Shown here piece by piece: positions 32,044-42,980 of a DNA stretch of 64,000 nt; position 1 is the first letter of the stretch; the number at the start of each line of letters is the position of its first letter. Origin of the DNA: Pseudophaeomoniella oleicola. Its lineage: Eukaryota > Ascomycota > Eurotiomycetes > Phaeomoniellales > Phaeomoniellaceae. Position numbers and translations under genes: made by a program. Below the pieces are notes generated by a model. The model was not told the origin of the DNA. It did not search any database and saw nothing but the letters and a program-made list of their open reading frames with translations. The DNA lies in contig QWDQ01000012.1 of NCBI GenBank assembly GCA_003868215.1, positions 62,001 through 126,000 of the forward strand, written 5' to 3'.

Positions 32044-33129
32044 ATGGCATCTTTCGAGAATCTCCTCAATTTCCGAGATGTATCAGCAACCATAAACGGA
32101 CTCGCAGGGAGAAGGTATACTTGTCTCATATAACTACCTAGATATAGAAGTGCCCTGACTTACTTGAACTGCAGGTTATTGCAGGAAGGCTTGTTGTTCC
32201 GGAGCGCCAGGGTATACCTAACTGCCTACAGGGGCCAAGCATCGCTGACACCCGTACAAGCCGGATGATGCATCACAATCAGACCGAAGCCTACTAACGG
32301 ACAAACTTGGAATCAAAACGATCATAGATCTCAGATCCAAGTACGCCATGATCTCTACAGCTGAGAAGCTAACACTAATAGCACTTCAGGACGGAACATA
32401 TCAACCAGGCGAAGAAGAGACAATCCAACACGCCAAGCTCTGAATTGGTACCGCAGTCCAACGCTTCCGCCAGCGATCCCGTCAAGTTACCTGGTAGCAG
32501 GTACGCAGAGATTAGCCTGACAGGCAGTGCCTTCGAGCGAGCCTTGCTATGGAAGCTAGGATGGCGGGACATTGGGTAGGCTCCTCTATAGCCTTCCTAT
32601 GGGGTAAGAACATGGCTGACGATTCACCAGTAAATTGCTCGGTCTGATGGCTGCCGGATACCGAAATGAGGGAATCAGCATTCTTGGGAAGAACGTCATG
32701 CAGCCGCGAGGCCTCGTAGGGCTAGGGGAGGACACCTTGGACCACAGCCACAAGGAGGTCCGGCAGATCTTTGATGTTCTGTCAGACCCCGCGAGCTACC
32801 CGGTGCTGGTGCATTGCACACAAGGCAAAGACAGAACTGGAATTACCATATTGCTTGTTCTGGCGTTGCTACACGTAGACAAGCAATTGATCTCAACCGA
32901 TTACATGATGTCGGAGAAAGAGCTAGAACCCGAGTTCGAGGATAGGATGAAGGAAATTGAAGCTATTGGTCTCAACGAGGACTTTGCACGATGTCCTTCC
33001 GATTTTGTTGACAGGATTTGCGACTATATCCAAACTCGATACGGTAGTGTCTCCCAGTACCTTGAGCTGGTATCGGTGAATCAGGATATGCAGGAAGCAG
33101 TTAGACGTCGTTTACTTGCACAAGCTTGA
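32044..33129 (+). CDS. Tyrosine/dual-specificity phosphatase-like protein (Y_phosphatase3 family), 290 aa
   Basis: A CX5R phosphatase. Five exons: 32044-32114, 32175-32211, 32261-32340, 32390-32575 and 32631-33129. Exon 2 is only 37 nt. All junction phases agree and rebuild the family signature: FENLLNFRDVSATING, then LLQEGLLFRSARPDDAS, then KLGIKTIIDLRSKTEH. The catalytic P-loop is HCTQGKDRTG, with C187 the nucleophile and R193 the phosphate-binding Arg; the Lys and Asp in the loop (GKDRTG) are typical of this family, whose members dephosphorylate Tyr, Ser/Thr or phosphoinositides. The C terminus is helical (YDYIQ, YLELV-like segments). A ~40-residue polar insert follows KTEH. The substrate cannot be told. 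Acceptors of introns 2 and 3 are slightly weak. Confidence 0.88.
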
Positions 33130-34274
33130 GATAAAGTGCCTCTAGCAGTCAACGGTATAGGTCTGTGCTGTATGATGGCAATATACAAAGAGGTGACGCT
33201 GCCAAGATCCGAGCAATGATGGGTCGGATAACATAATGTATGAAGAGTGAACTGGACTGCTTGTAAAGCGAGTCAGGCCTCGAGACGGCATGTGGTCGTG
33301 AATTACACTGCCTTGCATTATTGCACACCAGAAGTCCCTAGGTACGTAGTATATATATCAACTACTGCTCGGCCGTTGCAGATTAGAAAACAACCTTGCA
33401 ACATTGGCAATACTATGTTAGGTGTATGCACCCTATAACTGCTGCTTTCAAAGCACAACCGGAACGATGCGGGTTGACGAAGATCTGCACTCCTGACCTT
33501 GAGTGGTTTGCCTTTCACCGAGGTGAGATGAGGATCATGAGTGACTTACTATGGTACATCCCAGTGATGAGCGACTGCAACATTTGAATGTGACCTGATG
33601 TGGCACTGCAAGCCAAGCTAGGGATTACGAAGATCCAAGACTGTATAGCCACGACTTAGTCATGGTGATAGAACCGGCTGCCCGCGATCTCTCCGTAGAA
33701 CAACGAATAAGTTCTCAGGCATCAGCATCATCATCAACTCGCAGACTATGCAGACAGTGACACTGTGCTCTTCTTACTGGACCTGCACAGATAAGTATGG
33801 GGATGGCCGCGTATGATTCGAATTGGCCATACTTTTAAGGAAGATAACGAACATAACGGACGGCGTTAGCGTTACGGACATAAAGTTGATGATCGCGGCA
33901 TATGTAAAGTCGTTCTCGGCTGGTCGGAACCGCTTTCTCACCGCGTCGACGTCACCACAAGAAGTTCAGAGATTTGATCAATCAAAGTGAAATTTCGTCA
34001 TAGCCTCCCAACTTTAACCATAAGCAAACATTCGTCTAATTGCTTGGATACTACGTACCCTATTGCGGTGTCTTCCACCTAAATTGACCACACACCATCC
34101 CCTGGCGACAGAGCCTCAATCATTATTTTTCATCTGTTTTTACTGTCGTGCGACCTCTTGCTCCTTCGAATCTCTCCTCAACAACGTTCACGCTCGCCTT
34201 GATTTCCATCGCTCTGTTGAAGTCAACATTTCTCGTTTCCGACTGGAGCGTAATTGAGGAATTAAGGCAACAAC
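33130..34274. other. Spacer between phosphatase and sfk1 genes
   Basis: The genes run in tandem. Nothing protein-like was seen; the segment before 34275 is CT-rich and presumably the sfk1 leader. Confidence 0.5.
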
Positions 34275-35408
34275 ATGTGGCTACGTATGCACTATCACCT
34301 TTCTCGGCGTCTGACGGATGATGATCTCTGACAATTATTGCAGTGTCGTACTGGGTTTTTCCAGTCATATCGTGCGCAGTATGGATAGGTACGATCTCAT
34401 TCTGGCACTACGAGTACTGGCACTGGCACTGACCGTTTCATGCGCAGGCATGCTCCTTGGCTTGTTTATACATTGGGAAGTCACTGGACATCCTCATTAC
34501 CCTTCTATGGAGCAAGGCCAGAGAATAGCGTAAGTCTTCCCTTTTCATTACGACGCGCTCTAAAAGAAGCGAGGTCTACTGCGCAAAAGCTACTAAGTGC
34601 ACGAGAATCGTGTTTGTTGAAGCGAATCATGAATTTCCTTGATCTGATGACTAACCGTCACTGCAGATACATCTCTGACACCGGCGCATATTATCTTAAA
34701 CCACTTTTCATCGCGGGTTCAGCGGTGACCACTGTATTCCTAGACCTTGCTTTCATATCAGAACGATACCTTCGACACACCGGCCGACTTGCGCGCAACA
34801 ATTACTTGTCTCAGAAGATTCTGTCAGTCTGGAGCATCATAGCTGCCATTGCCGGTACAGCCGGTTTGATACTCCTTTCCATCTTTGACACCTATCGACA
34901 TCCGCGTATGCATGATGGCTTCCTCGTCCTTTTCATCGCAGGTTATATCATCAGCGCCATCTTCCTCTGCGCCGAATATCAACGTCTGGGAATTCACTAT
35001 CGGAATCACAAGATCCTCCGCGTCAGCTTTTGGTTGAAGCTTACTTTCATCATTGTCGAGGCCATACTTGCGATTGCTTTTGGTGTATGCTCGCACGAAG
35101 GAAACTCGGCAAGGAACGTTGGTGCAATTCTGGAATGGGTCATTGCAATTGTTTTTGCATTCTACGTCCTTAGCTTCGTTATCGACCTTCTTCCCAGCGT
35201 CAGAACGAAGAATCATATTCCCCAGGGCTGGAAAGATCAAATGCATGAGCAGGAGATGGGTTTACATGCACCGAATGACTACGGTCAGCCGTTGACAAAT
35301 GACTCTGCTGGGCCAACTCAAAATACATACCGTGGGACTCAACCTGCCCACAATGCTAATGTAACAAATGCTCACGCTTACTCAGGTGGTGGACCAACCG
35401 ATTTTTAA
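34275..35408 (+). CDS. SFK1: Sfk1-like plasma-membrane protein (Frag1/DRAM/Sfk1 family), 292 aa
   Basis: Sfk1 is a plasma-membrane protein that, in yeast, helps localise the PI 4-kinase Stt4 and affects phospholipid asymmetry. Four exons: 34275-34284 (10 nt), 34344-34388, 34448-34529 and 34667-35408. The tiny first exon encodes MWL and one base; splicing gives MWLLSYWVFPVISCAVWIG, then GLFIHWEVTGHPHYPSM and QRIAYISDTGAYYLKP, the conserved N-terminal signature of the family. About six hydrophobic segments follow, including AVTTVFLDLAFI, WSIIAAIAGTAGLILLSI, FLVLFIAGYIISAIFL, FIIVEAILAIAFGV and IAIVFAFYVLSFVI, before a polar C-terminal tail of ~70 residues. A gene finder that misses the short exons would start at 34440 and mis-translate the N terminus. 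Confidence 0.9.
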
Positions 35409-36195
35409 GGCACAAAAGGAAACGCACATCCAGACGGATTGGCCAAGCCGGTGCAGGTCGACATGGTGGTGCTACGGACTTTTAGATCCTCGATCCGTTT
35501 TCTTTTCTGTTTCAATCAGGGGCAGGTCTCGATAAAGAACGACGACCAAAGACGGCATTATCCGCGTCAACAAATCGCAACCATACATGGCGTACAGCCC
35601 GCCTAATTCCGGAATTACGATCGTACATAACGGGACTGCGGTTGTACGTCTACATTTCCCTACTCAGCCCCATGATAGACTTGGGAGTCCACAGGAATTT
35701 TCAATGCATGAAGACGTCGCTTCGCAATAAGCGACAGGAGTACCGTCCTGCTTTCTCGTCCACGCACCCGGCGATCTCTTATTTTCTCTGAGCAGTTTAT
35801 CCAACGACGATGATGACGATATAAATATCCGAGGACGGAGGAGCAAGATATCAAGCGCGGGGCGTTAGTGTTGTTTCCTTTGTACCGTAAGGCATTCTAG
35901 AGGCCTACAACGAGGAGAGGGAAGAGAAGAGAGGAGAGAGTTGCACATATTAATTTATATTCATATTATCCATATTATTCCTGACCTAATTCTCTCGACT
36001 CTCGACCCTCGAATCTTGACATGTGAGATGTCTGTCCTGCGTATCTGTCCATGTCTCCGTGCTTGATATTGTGAAGTTGGGTATACATCATATCACATCA
36101 CATAGTACCTTCCATATCTCGGGGGTATATAGAAAACATAACACACTAAGTTTTGATGCCTTAACTATCAAACCCCATCCCATGACCTCTTCCTA

Positions 36196-36224
36196 TCTAC
36201 CTACCTACCTACCTACTTACTTAC
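36196..36224. repeat. (CTAC)n microsatellite
   Basis: A run of CTAC/TTAC units, read directly, in the large spacer downstream of sfk1. Confidence 0.9.
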
Positions 36225-36469
36225 CTTAGCATCTCATCTTCATCCCAGCCACCAATCCTTCCTTCCTTCCTTCCCCTTTTGAATTTGAAATTTCAAGGGC
36301 TGAGGGAAACACTCATAATTACATACACCCCTCAAACAGAGGAAGGAAAAGAAGAAAAGAGAGATGTAGAGAAAGAGAAAAGGAAAAGGGGATTGAGATA
36401 TAATATAAATAATTATATCCGGATGATCTTTCAATATGATTAATTACACACACCTCCGAAGTTAAGTAC

Positions 36470-36470
<1 letters not shown>

Positions 36471-36500
<30 letters not shown>
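36471..36500. repeat. (GTCT)n microsatellite
   Basis: Seven and a half perfect GTCT units. Confidence 0.95.
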
Positions 36501-36501
<1 letters not shown>

Positions 36502-36648
36502 AAGCATGTTTAAGCAGGTCTGGGAGCCACCGCTGTGTACATATACAAAGGTTACATACACACCATCCCATTCGTCACTACGTATCTATCTATTGTTACG
36601 ATTAATTTTGCAGGCAGGCAGTCCCACCAGACAGACAAGACGGACAAG

Positions 36649-36675
36649 ACGGACGGACGGACGGACGGACGGACG
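36649..36675. repeat. (GGAC)n microsatellite
   Basis: About six GGAC units after imperfect GACAAGAC copies, 150 bp from the GTCT tract. GGAC and GTCC-type units are distinct from GTCT, so this is not an inverted copy. Confidence 0.9.
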
Positions 36676-38866
36676 AGTAGGGTCAGTCAGGAGCAGGACC
36701 AGATTGGGTTGCTTTGCATGGATATAACTTCGGAGGGGAAGAGAGAGAAGAGAGATAAGAGATGGGCGGGAGGTAATTAATTAGCGAAAATGGAAAAAAA
36801 AGAGAGAGAAACTGGGAGAGAGGGCTGGCGAAAATGGCTGTGTACATGATAATGGATATGTATATAAGGTAGGTTTCGGTCAGATAGCTTATATATGTTG
36901 AATTTTGTGAATGTTTCATTTTTTCTAGAACCTTCTTCAGAAAGACAGAGAGATGAGGCGGAGGGAGAGAGAGAGATAGCAATATCGATTGAAGAGAAGA
37001 GAGCGGGAGTTATAAAGTGATTTTACTCGACCATTCAATCCATCATTCGATCATTCATTTGTCCATCCCAATCCCGATCTGGGGAAAGGAGAGGAGGAGG
37101 AGGGTGACAAAAATGTCGACCGGGAGGAGAGTAAGAAAGTCAGGATGATGGATTGGTAAGGACGTTGTCTTCTTCTTTTTCTTCTTTATCCCAAGGGATC
37201 GAGCATGTGGGTTGTGCGCGCACAAGGTGAGGAGATTTGGGAAGAACTCTAGTTGTGTAGGGTGAAATCTTACACATGATTGAATGCTGCTGGATGTTGC
37301 AACGGATTTGAAAATTCTCTCTCTTTTTCTCTCTCTCTCTGTTTGTCGTCTCTTTCCCCCTTTCTTTGTTTCTTTTGAGATGGAACGGAAAGATCGGAGA
37401 TTTGAAATGGGTGAGATAGAAATTCGTGTTGCTGGTTGGATAGTGAGGGACGATGAGAAAAGGGGGATGAAAGGTGAAGAAAAGGGGGTCAAAAGTCGTC
37501 CTCTGGTATCCCGCGCGATTTTGTATGATGGGGTTCTGCCCAGTAGTTATATACGTACGTCGTAGAATAGTATATACGAGCCCGTCATACCCGACCTATA
37601 TCAGAACTTATCACATTGTCTTTTGAGGATTCTGGTGCATGGAATATGAGGAATGGAAAGGAAGCAAGAGTGGTAGGCAGATCCATGCGTATAGAAGGGC
37701 CGCTCTGGTGCTCTTGTCGTATTTGATAGATACTCTTTGGATGTTGGGAAATACAGGCCAGTGAGAGGGCCAGAGCTTCTAGTACGTTATGGTCAAAGGT
37801 GTTGCAAAAAAGGGATGATGGTAAGCAGAGGTAGACGCTTGGACAGATAGGAGATTCATAGAAGGAGAAAATTTGAATGTGGGAATAGGATTAGGATGGA
37901 GTGTGATCGCCTGGACGAGAGGACACTGTCAAGGGGAATACTGTGCAACCACGATATATTAGCGTGATGAAGGAAAATGATATCCTTCGACGGTATCGAA
38001 GATCAATTCATTCATCCCCATTAGTTAAGATGGATTGAGGGGAGGGTGAGATGAAAGACATAAGTTAGACGCCTCCTCTCGAACGGCCAATTGAAAGATC
38101 GAACAGGGGGAGTACATGGGATATGCAAGAGCACGTAGATACAAGTGCTGTCCATGTACCAACCTGAAACATCCAACAATCAAGGAACTAGAGATCGATT
38201 AGAAAGCAATGTTGGCCTAACTTTCGACTCGACATAGCAAACGAAGTCGGCGAGGTGGTTGCTGGACTCTCTTGGGTTGCATGTTTCATGTGGAGAGGTG
38301 TGGCTAATGAGACCTCCTGCAGTAGTACAGATGAAATCGAGCCAATCGAAAGTATAAGCAGAGCCTTGACCATAATAGGATATTGTTCGCCTGCGTTGGC
38401 AGATTCGACGGGATCGATGTAGGATCGTGATGCGGTTATTGTTAGCGTCGCCAAATTCCAAGATGCCGGTAGCGAGGAGCAGAGTACGTAGATAGGTAGT
38501 CAACAGGGAATCTCCTGACCGCCGAGGGCCTGTTCCGGCCCTAGTCTGTAGGCATTTTCTTGTCTGCATACCACGCTAGAAAACGAGGAAGCCGTTCAGA
38601 CGTTTGGAATGGATCCAAGTCAATCTCGGAGTACCCATGTCATATGTGCATCAGTGCAAAGAGCAACGTGTCGCTGCTGTTTTGGGAGCAGAAGTCCCAA
38701 AGAGGTAGAGCGAGACAGGCATTCTGACATAGGGCAGGAAGTTGGTCACCATCCCGTCGGGGAATGTTGTGGAGTCCACCCGATGTGACATGGCTCGATA
38801 GTGAACTAAAACCAGGTACCGTAGCAGCTGAACGGAAGCTCATTTCTTCGGAAGTTTCCTGACTGC

Positions 38867-38942
38867 ATCTACTGAGACTAATCGATGTCCAATCAAGTTG
38901 GGAGATCTACTGAGACTAATCGATGTCCAATCAAGTTGGGAG
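38867..38942. repeat. Perfect 38-bp tandem duplication
   Basis: Copy one is 38867-38904 and copy two is 38905-38942; both begin ATCTACTGAGACTAATCG and end AAGTTGGGAG without a mismatch. Complete identity suggests a recent event. Confidence 0.95.
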
Positions 38943-40850
38943 ACACACGCAACGTCCCGAGGGAAGCATTGAAGAGAGAAATGATCGTCACTGTGGTTGA
39001 GCCACTGGGCGGCGTTATGGAGAGCGTCAAGCCTCGATCTAGCTTGCTTGCGGGGTGTGGAAATCCTTTTGAGCCGCGTAACATGCACGTATTGTAGATG
39101 TATAAAAGAACTTAGATAAAAAACAGAAAGAAGTATAATTGTCGACAAGGGTTAAGATTCAGCTATTCGGGAAGGGGGGAACATGAATGAGGACAAGACT
39201 GAACGGAAGGACTGTAAGACTTCCTGATCGAGTTGCCAGAGCATTAGACGAGTAGGGAGATATACACCGTACATAGTACTAGAGGATATGGAGAATATGA
39301 CGAGTACGACGAATACGTACGTAGTAGTAGTCGTAGTATGGAGAATTGTTGCTGACTTCGCCATGGATCGGATATGTTTTTGCCACATGGCGTTTCCTCT
39401 CGCCGCCAGGATGATGCCGAAAAATGAGACACGATGGAGACAAAGAAAGTTGGCGGGTTGAGATTGGATTTTGAACGGCCCTAGATCCAGTAGCTTGAAT
39501 AGCTCATCGACTACCCTAGATATGCAGTACGGTACAGGTAGGGGCCAAGAGTCATGGCTCATGGGGAAAAGTCGGGCAAATGGAGTGGAAAATCAAGCCC
39601 AAGGAGCAAACGGGAAAAGAAAAGAAAAGAAAAGAGAGAAGAATACGGTAGTAGAAGCTTGGAAGGCAGTGCACCGCCACATCGACGCTGGAAGTGGATA
39701 ATCGCCACCGATAGCACGGACCGGTGTCGATCTCTCGGACCACGTCTTCCTGTTCTTCCTGTTCTGATGTGACCATGATACGAATATAGTACATGATCCT
39801 ACATTGAACCAAGGTACAGTACTGTCAATACGTAATACATGGTAGTAGTAGGAGGAGGAGGAGGAGGAGTACGTCCTACGTAGTAGTGTACGGTGTCGAC
39901 AATCCTTGCACGGGGTCCATTGACAGGTCATCACAATTGGTCACTTTCAATCGAGATGTACATCGGTTCGGCCAATGCCAGTAATAGTTGGTGTCGCATA
40001 AGTGAAGCGACCAGGAGAGGCAGAGAAAGAACCATGTCGTCGTTCCTTTCCCACGTGCTGATCATGACCAGCTTTCGCTCATCTTGAACGGGCAAGTTTG
40101 CATACTGGAAACTCTACTGTCGGAATATATTCTCATTTGATGACTATTCATAGAAATGCCATTTTTTGACAGTCTATCTATGCGGTATCCCTGTTTTCAT
40201 CATGACAGGGGATGATTTGCTTATCATGACATGACCTGACTTCTGCATCGGACCACGCACTCCCGACGGATTGGGAGACAGTATAGGAGAAGACGCCGAC
40301 TGAATGGAAGTGGGCTCATTGTGGCGATCGTCAGAATTCTCTCCTTTCCCTTCCATCCAGGCGTTGAACCGATTGGCGCTTCTCGTGAATAGTAAGCTTC
40401 AGATGCCTGGTCCGAATTCTAACGTGTTCAACCTTCAGTGGATCGCCGGCAACGGAAATTTGGCCTTGCGCTGCGACCGTCTAGGTCTTCATAATGCTAT
40501 GGGCCTCGATATAGAAGAACAAAACTTGGGGAAAGTTGATGGGACGGTACATTGTTAAATACCACTTCATTAACAATGCCTTAGCAAGAGATATCTCCGA
40601 AACGGTCTCGTAGATGCTCGCAACGAAGTGAAAAATCGGAAAACAGCCGCGTCCATCCTCAAAATGCTAGAGATCAAAAGGAAAAAAGAATCGGAGTCCC
40701 AGCTGCGCTGCAGCTAGGTTGGGCTGTTGTAACATGCAAAAAGCGTTACGCGCTCAAGACACATAACCTCATAAGAACCATGTCCCATAATAGCGTCTCA
40801 TAGAAAACAAACGAGAGGAGCAAAAACCATGCATGGCTGAGAACCCCGCA

Positions 40851-42980
40851 TCACTGGCTCGGGTAATACCGTTGCTGAGATTGCGTTGATTGCTCGTATC
40901 CTGTCACTGGCTGCATCTGATACCCAGGGAGTACTTGCTGCTGTGGCTGTCCGACATGTGCTGCAGGAACGTTCTGGGCACGGTGAAACATCCCCGTTAG
41001 GCGTCGTCCTATCGAAGGTTCAAGTTCTGTGCCATCCCGAGCAATCTTAACTTCCCGATTCGCATTCCACGGGTTTCGAAGGCCTCGTGTACGATAAAAT
41101 GGCAAGTGTTCCGTAGAGACCCACTCGATTCTGAACGGTTTCCCAAACGACTGTGTCTCCCCGGTAGATGGCTCTGGTGCTTGATGGAAGGGTTCTTGCG
41201 AAGTTGTGGCTCCCTCATGATCAACATGCGTTGCCTCGTCGGGTTGGTCGCTAACTTCTGCTGTCTCTGCCTCCCAAAAGATTGTTCCCCTCGCTGAATC
41301 ATCAATGACATATCCCTTGGGCGCGTACTGCGTAGCTGGTGTAGGGATCTTATTGGGAAGCTCCGGTCCACTTGCCGGGCTGATGGTGGTCGTTCGCGGC
41401 AAGATATCGATCGATGCCGCTGAATCATCAGTTATCGTTGAGACCATACGCGCATACCCAAAGTATTCGCCCGATTTGTTCGCTGAAAAGATTAGATAGA
41501 CATCATCTGCTGTCTGTCCAGGGGATCAGTATGTCTCAAGTCTCAGATTTTGCGTCCACTTACCTCAAAAGCTGCGTTCAAGGCCGCTTCGTTGTGCGCT
41601 TGAGTAGCCCAGATACCATTTCGAACACTCAGCTCAAGGTCTTCGACTGTCAGACTCTTTATAATGAAGAATTTCTCTTTAACACGCGTGGCGGGTTCTT
41701 TCGTTTGCTCAGCGTCTGCTCCCTGTGGTTCGAGCGATGTTTCTTCCTCCGCAGGTGCGTCACCCTCGTCTGCAGCCTCATCAGCGGGCATGGCAGGAAC
41801 TGGCGCAGCGGAGGGATTCGAAGACGCTGCTGCACTCGCTGAAGAATTCATACGGCGCAAACGGCAAACAAGCCTAGCCCCCAGGAACCTCGTGTCGTTG
41901 AAACGTTGCATTGCGGCTGAACAGGCCGCTTCAGTCTTGTAGTTTGCGAACGCACAATTGCTTTTTGAAATCAAGAAAACACTCTCAATATCGTCAGTGG
42001 CATCTCGCGAAAAATAGTCCTTCAGGTCCAAAATAGTAGTATTCGGTGGAAGATTGCCAATCCAAAGAGCATGGCCGGATTGCTTTGGCTTTGGAGGAGG
42101 GCCTCTGGGAATTGAGGGTCCTAAGCTCGACGCGGAGCTCTGTCTCGAAACCACTGCAGGTCATTAGTATCAAGCCCACGAAGACTTGACCGTAGGGAGT
42201 CTTACCTTGACCGTCATCGAATGTAGGCCGCAGGTGTGACTGACTCTGACTCCCCACAGCTACAGCTGTTTGTCCCGGATGCCCATAGTAAGGATCCTGT
42301 GTACCTTGGCTCGGGATGTAGTTGTACACACCAGGGCGCTGGTAACTTTGTACTTGAGCGACGTTTGCCATCATCTGTCCAGTAGGTCCGAAATGAGACT
42401 GGTAGGGCCCCTGGGGTCGGGGCATCTGTTGTGGTGATGCGGGATACTGCTGAGCGTTTGGGTACACACCCCGCTGAGGATTTGGTACTACATTTGGGTA
42501 CATGGGCGCGGTCATTCGTTGTTGGTTTGGATGTTGATGCTGCTGGGAGTATGCTTGCGCGTTATACGGCATGGCGTACTGCCCTGCGTTTGCGCCGCCT
42601 TGACCAGCAAAGGGCGTCACGTTTGGAAACTGATAGATAACCCCTTGAGCCGCTGCAGGAGAATACCCCTGCTGGAGTGACTGCTGTTGTTGAGCGTAAA
42701 GTAAAGCTGGGTTGCTGTAGTTAGGGAGCGCCGAGGCAAGAGCCTCCATGTTCAAAGGTGAATGACCCCGTTGCTGAGCAGCAAAAGCTTGTTCTGCAAA
42801 GGAGCGTTGCTCTTGGTCCATACTTGATCGTCCCGAGCGACTCTGCTCTCGGTGACCACGAGGACCCTGGGTACCTGCGTTCACAGTCAGATGGGCGGGC
42901 CGTGATACATGTCACTTCTACTCACCACCTTGGTAGCTATGCTCTATGGGCAGCTGACCTCGGAGAGGAGCATCGCCCAT
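40851..42980 (-). CDS. RRM-YTH RNA-binding protein (candidate m6A reader), 658 aa
   Basis: YTH domains bind N6-methyladenosine or specific RNA motifs. Four exons: 42980-42926, 42874-42206, 42153-41564 and 41513-40851, all phases consistent. Residues 1-240 are Gln/Pro/Tyr-rich and disordered. An RRM lies at about 266-340 (ALWIGNLPPNTT as RNP2-like, CAFANYKTEAA as RNP1-like). After an acidic linker, the YTH domain begins near 396 (EKFFIIKS, NGIWATQ, LNAAFE); the third intron splits it before YLIFSANKSGEYFGYARMVS. It ends FRIEWVSTEHLPFYRTRG, LRNPWNANREVKIARDGTE. Trp in NGIWATQ and probably in TIFWEAE correspond to the aromatic cage. The domain spans ~220 residues against ~140 usually, because of inserts around the second Trp. 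An in-frame ATG at 43040 is an alternative start. Confidence 0.88.

Larger units (their letters stand above)
35409..40850. other. Gene-poor, microsatellite-rich spacer, 5.4 kb
   Basis: No ORF here is convincing. It contains tetranucleotide repeats (36196-36224, 36471-36500, 36649-36675), CT/GA-skewed low complexity (36240-37500), a perfect 38-bp tandem duplication (38867-38942) and an (AGG)n tract near 39850-39869. Candidate ORFs at 38180-38569 (-) and 40304-40558 (+) lack conserved-looking sequence. Non-coding transcription cannot be judged from sequence. Confidence 0.5.

Noticed and set aside
36471-36675. GTCT and GGAC arrays as a possible inverted repeat or hairpin
   Set aside because: The units are not reverse complements of each other (GTCT pairs with AGAC, not GGAC), so only partial pairing is possible.
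38180-38569. 129-codon minus-strand ORF in the large spacer
   Set aside because: Overlaps a second open frame on the same strand; neither shows motif or composition support, and no splice context was found.
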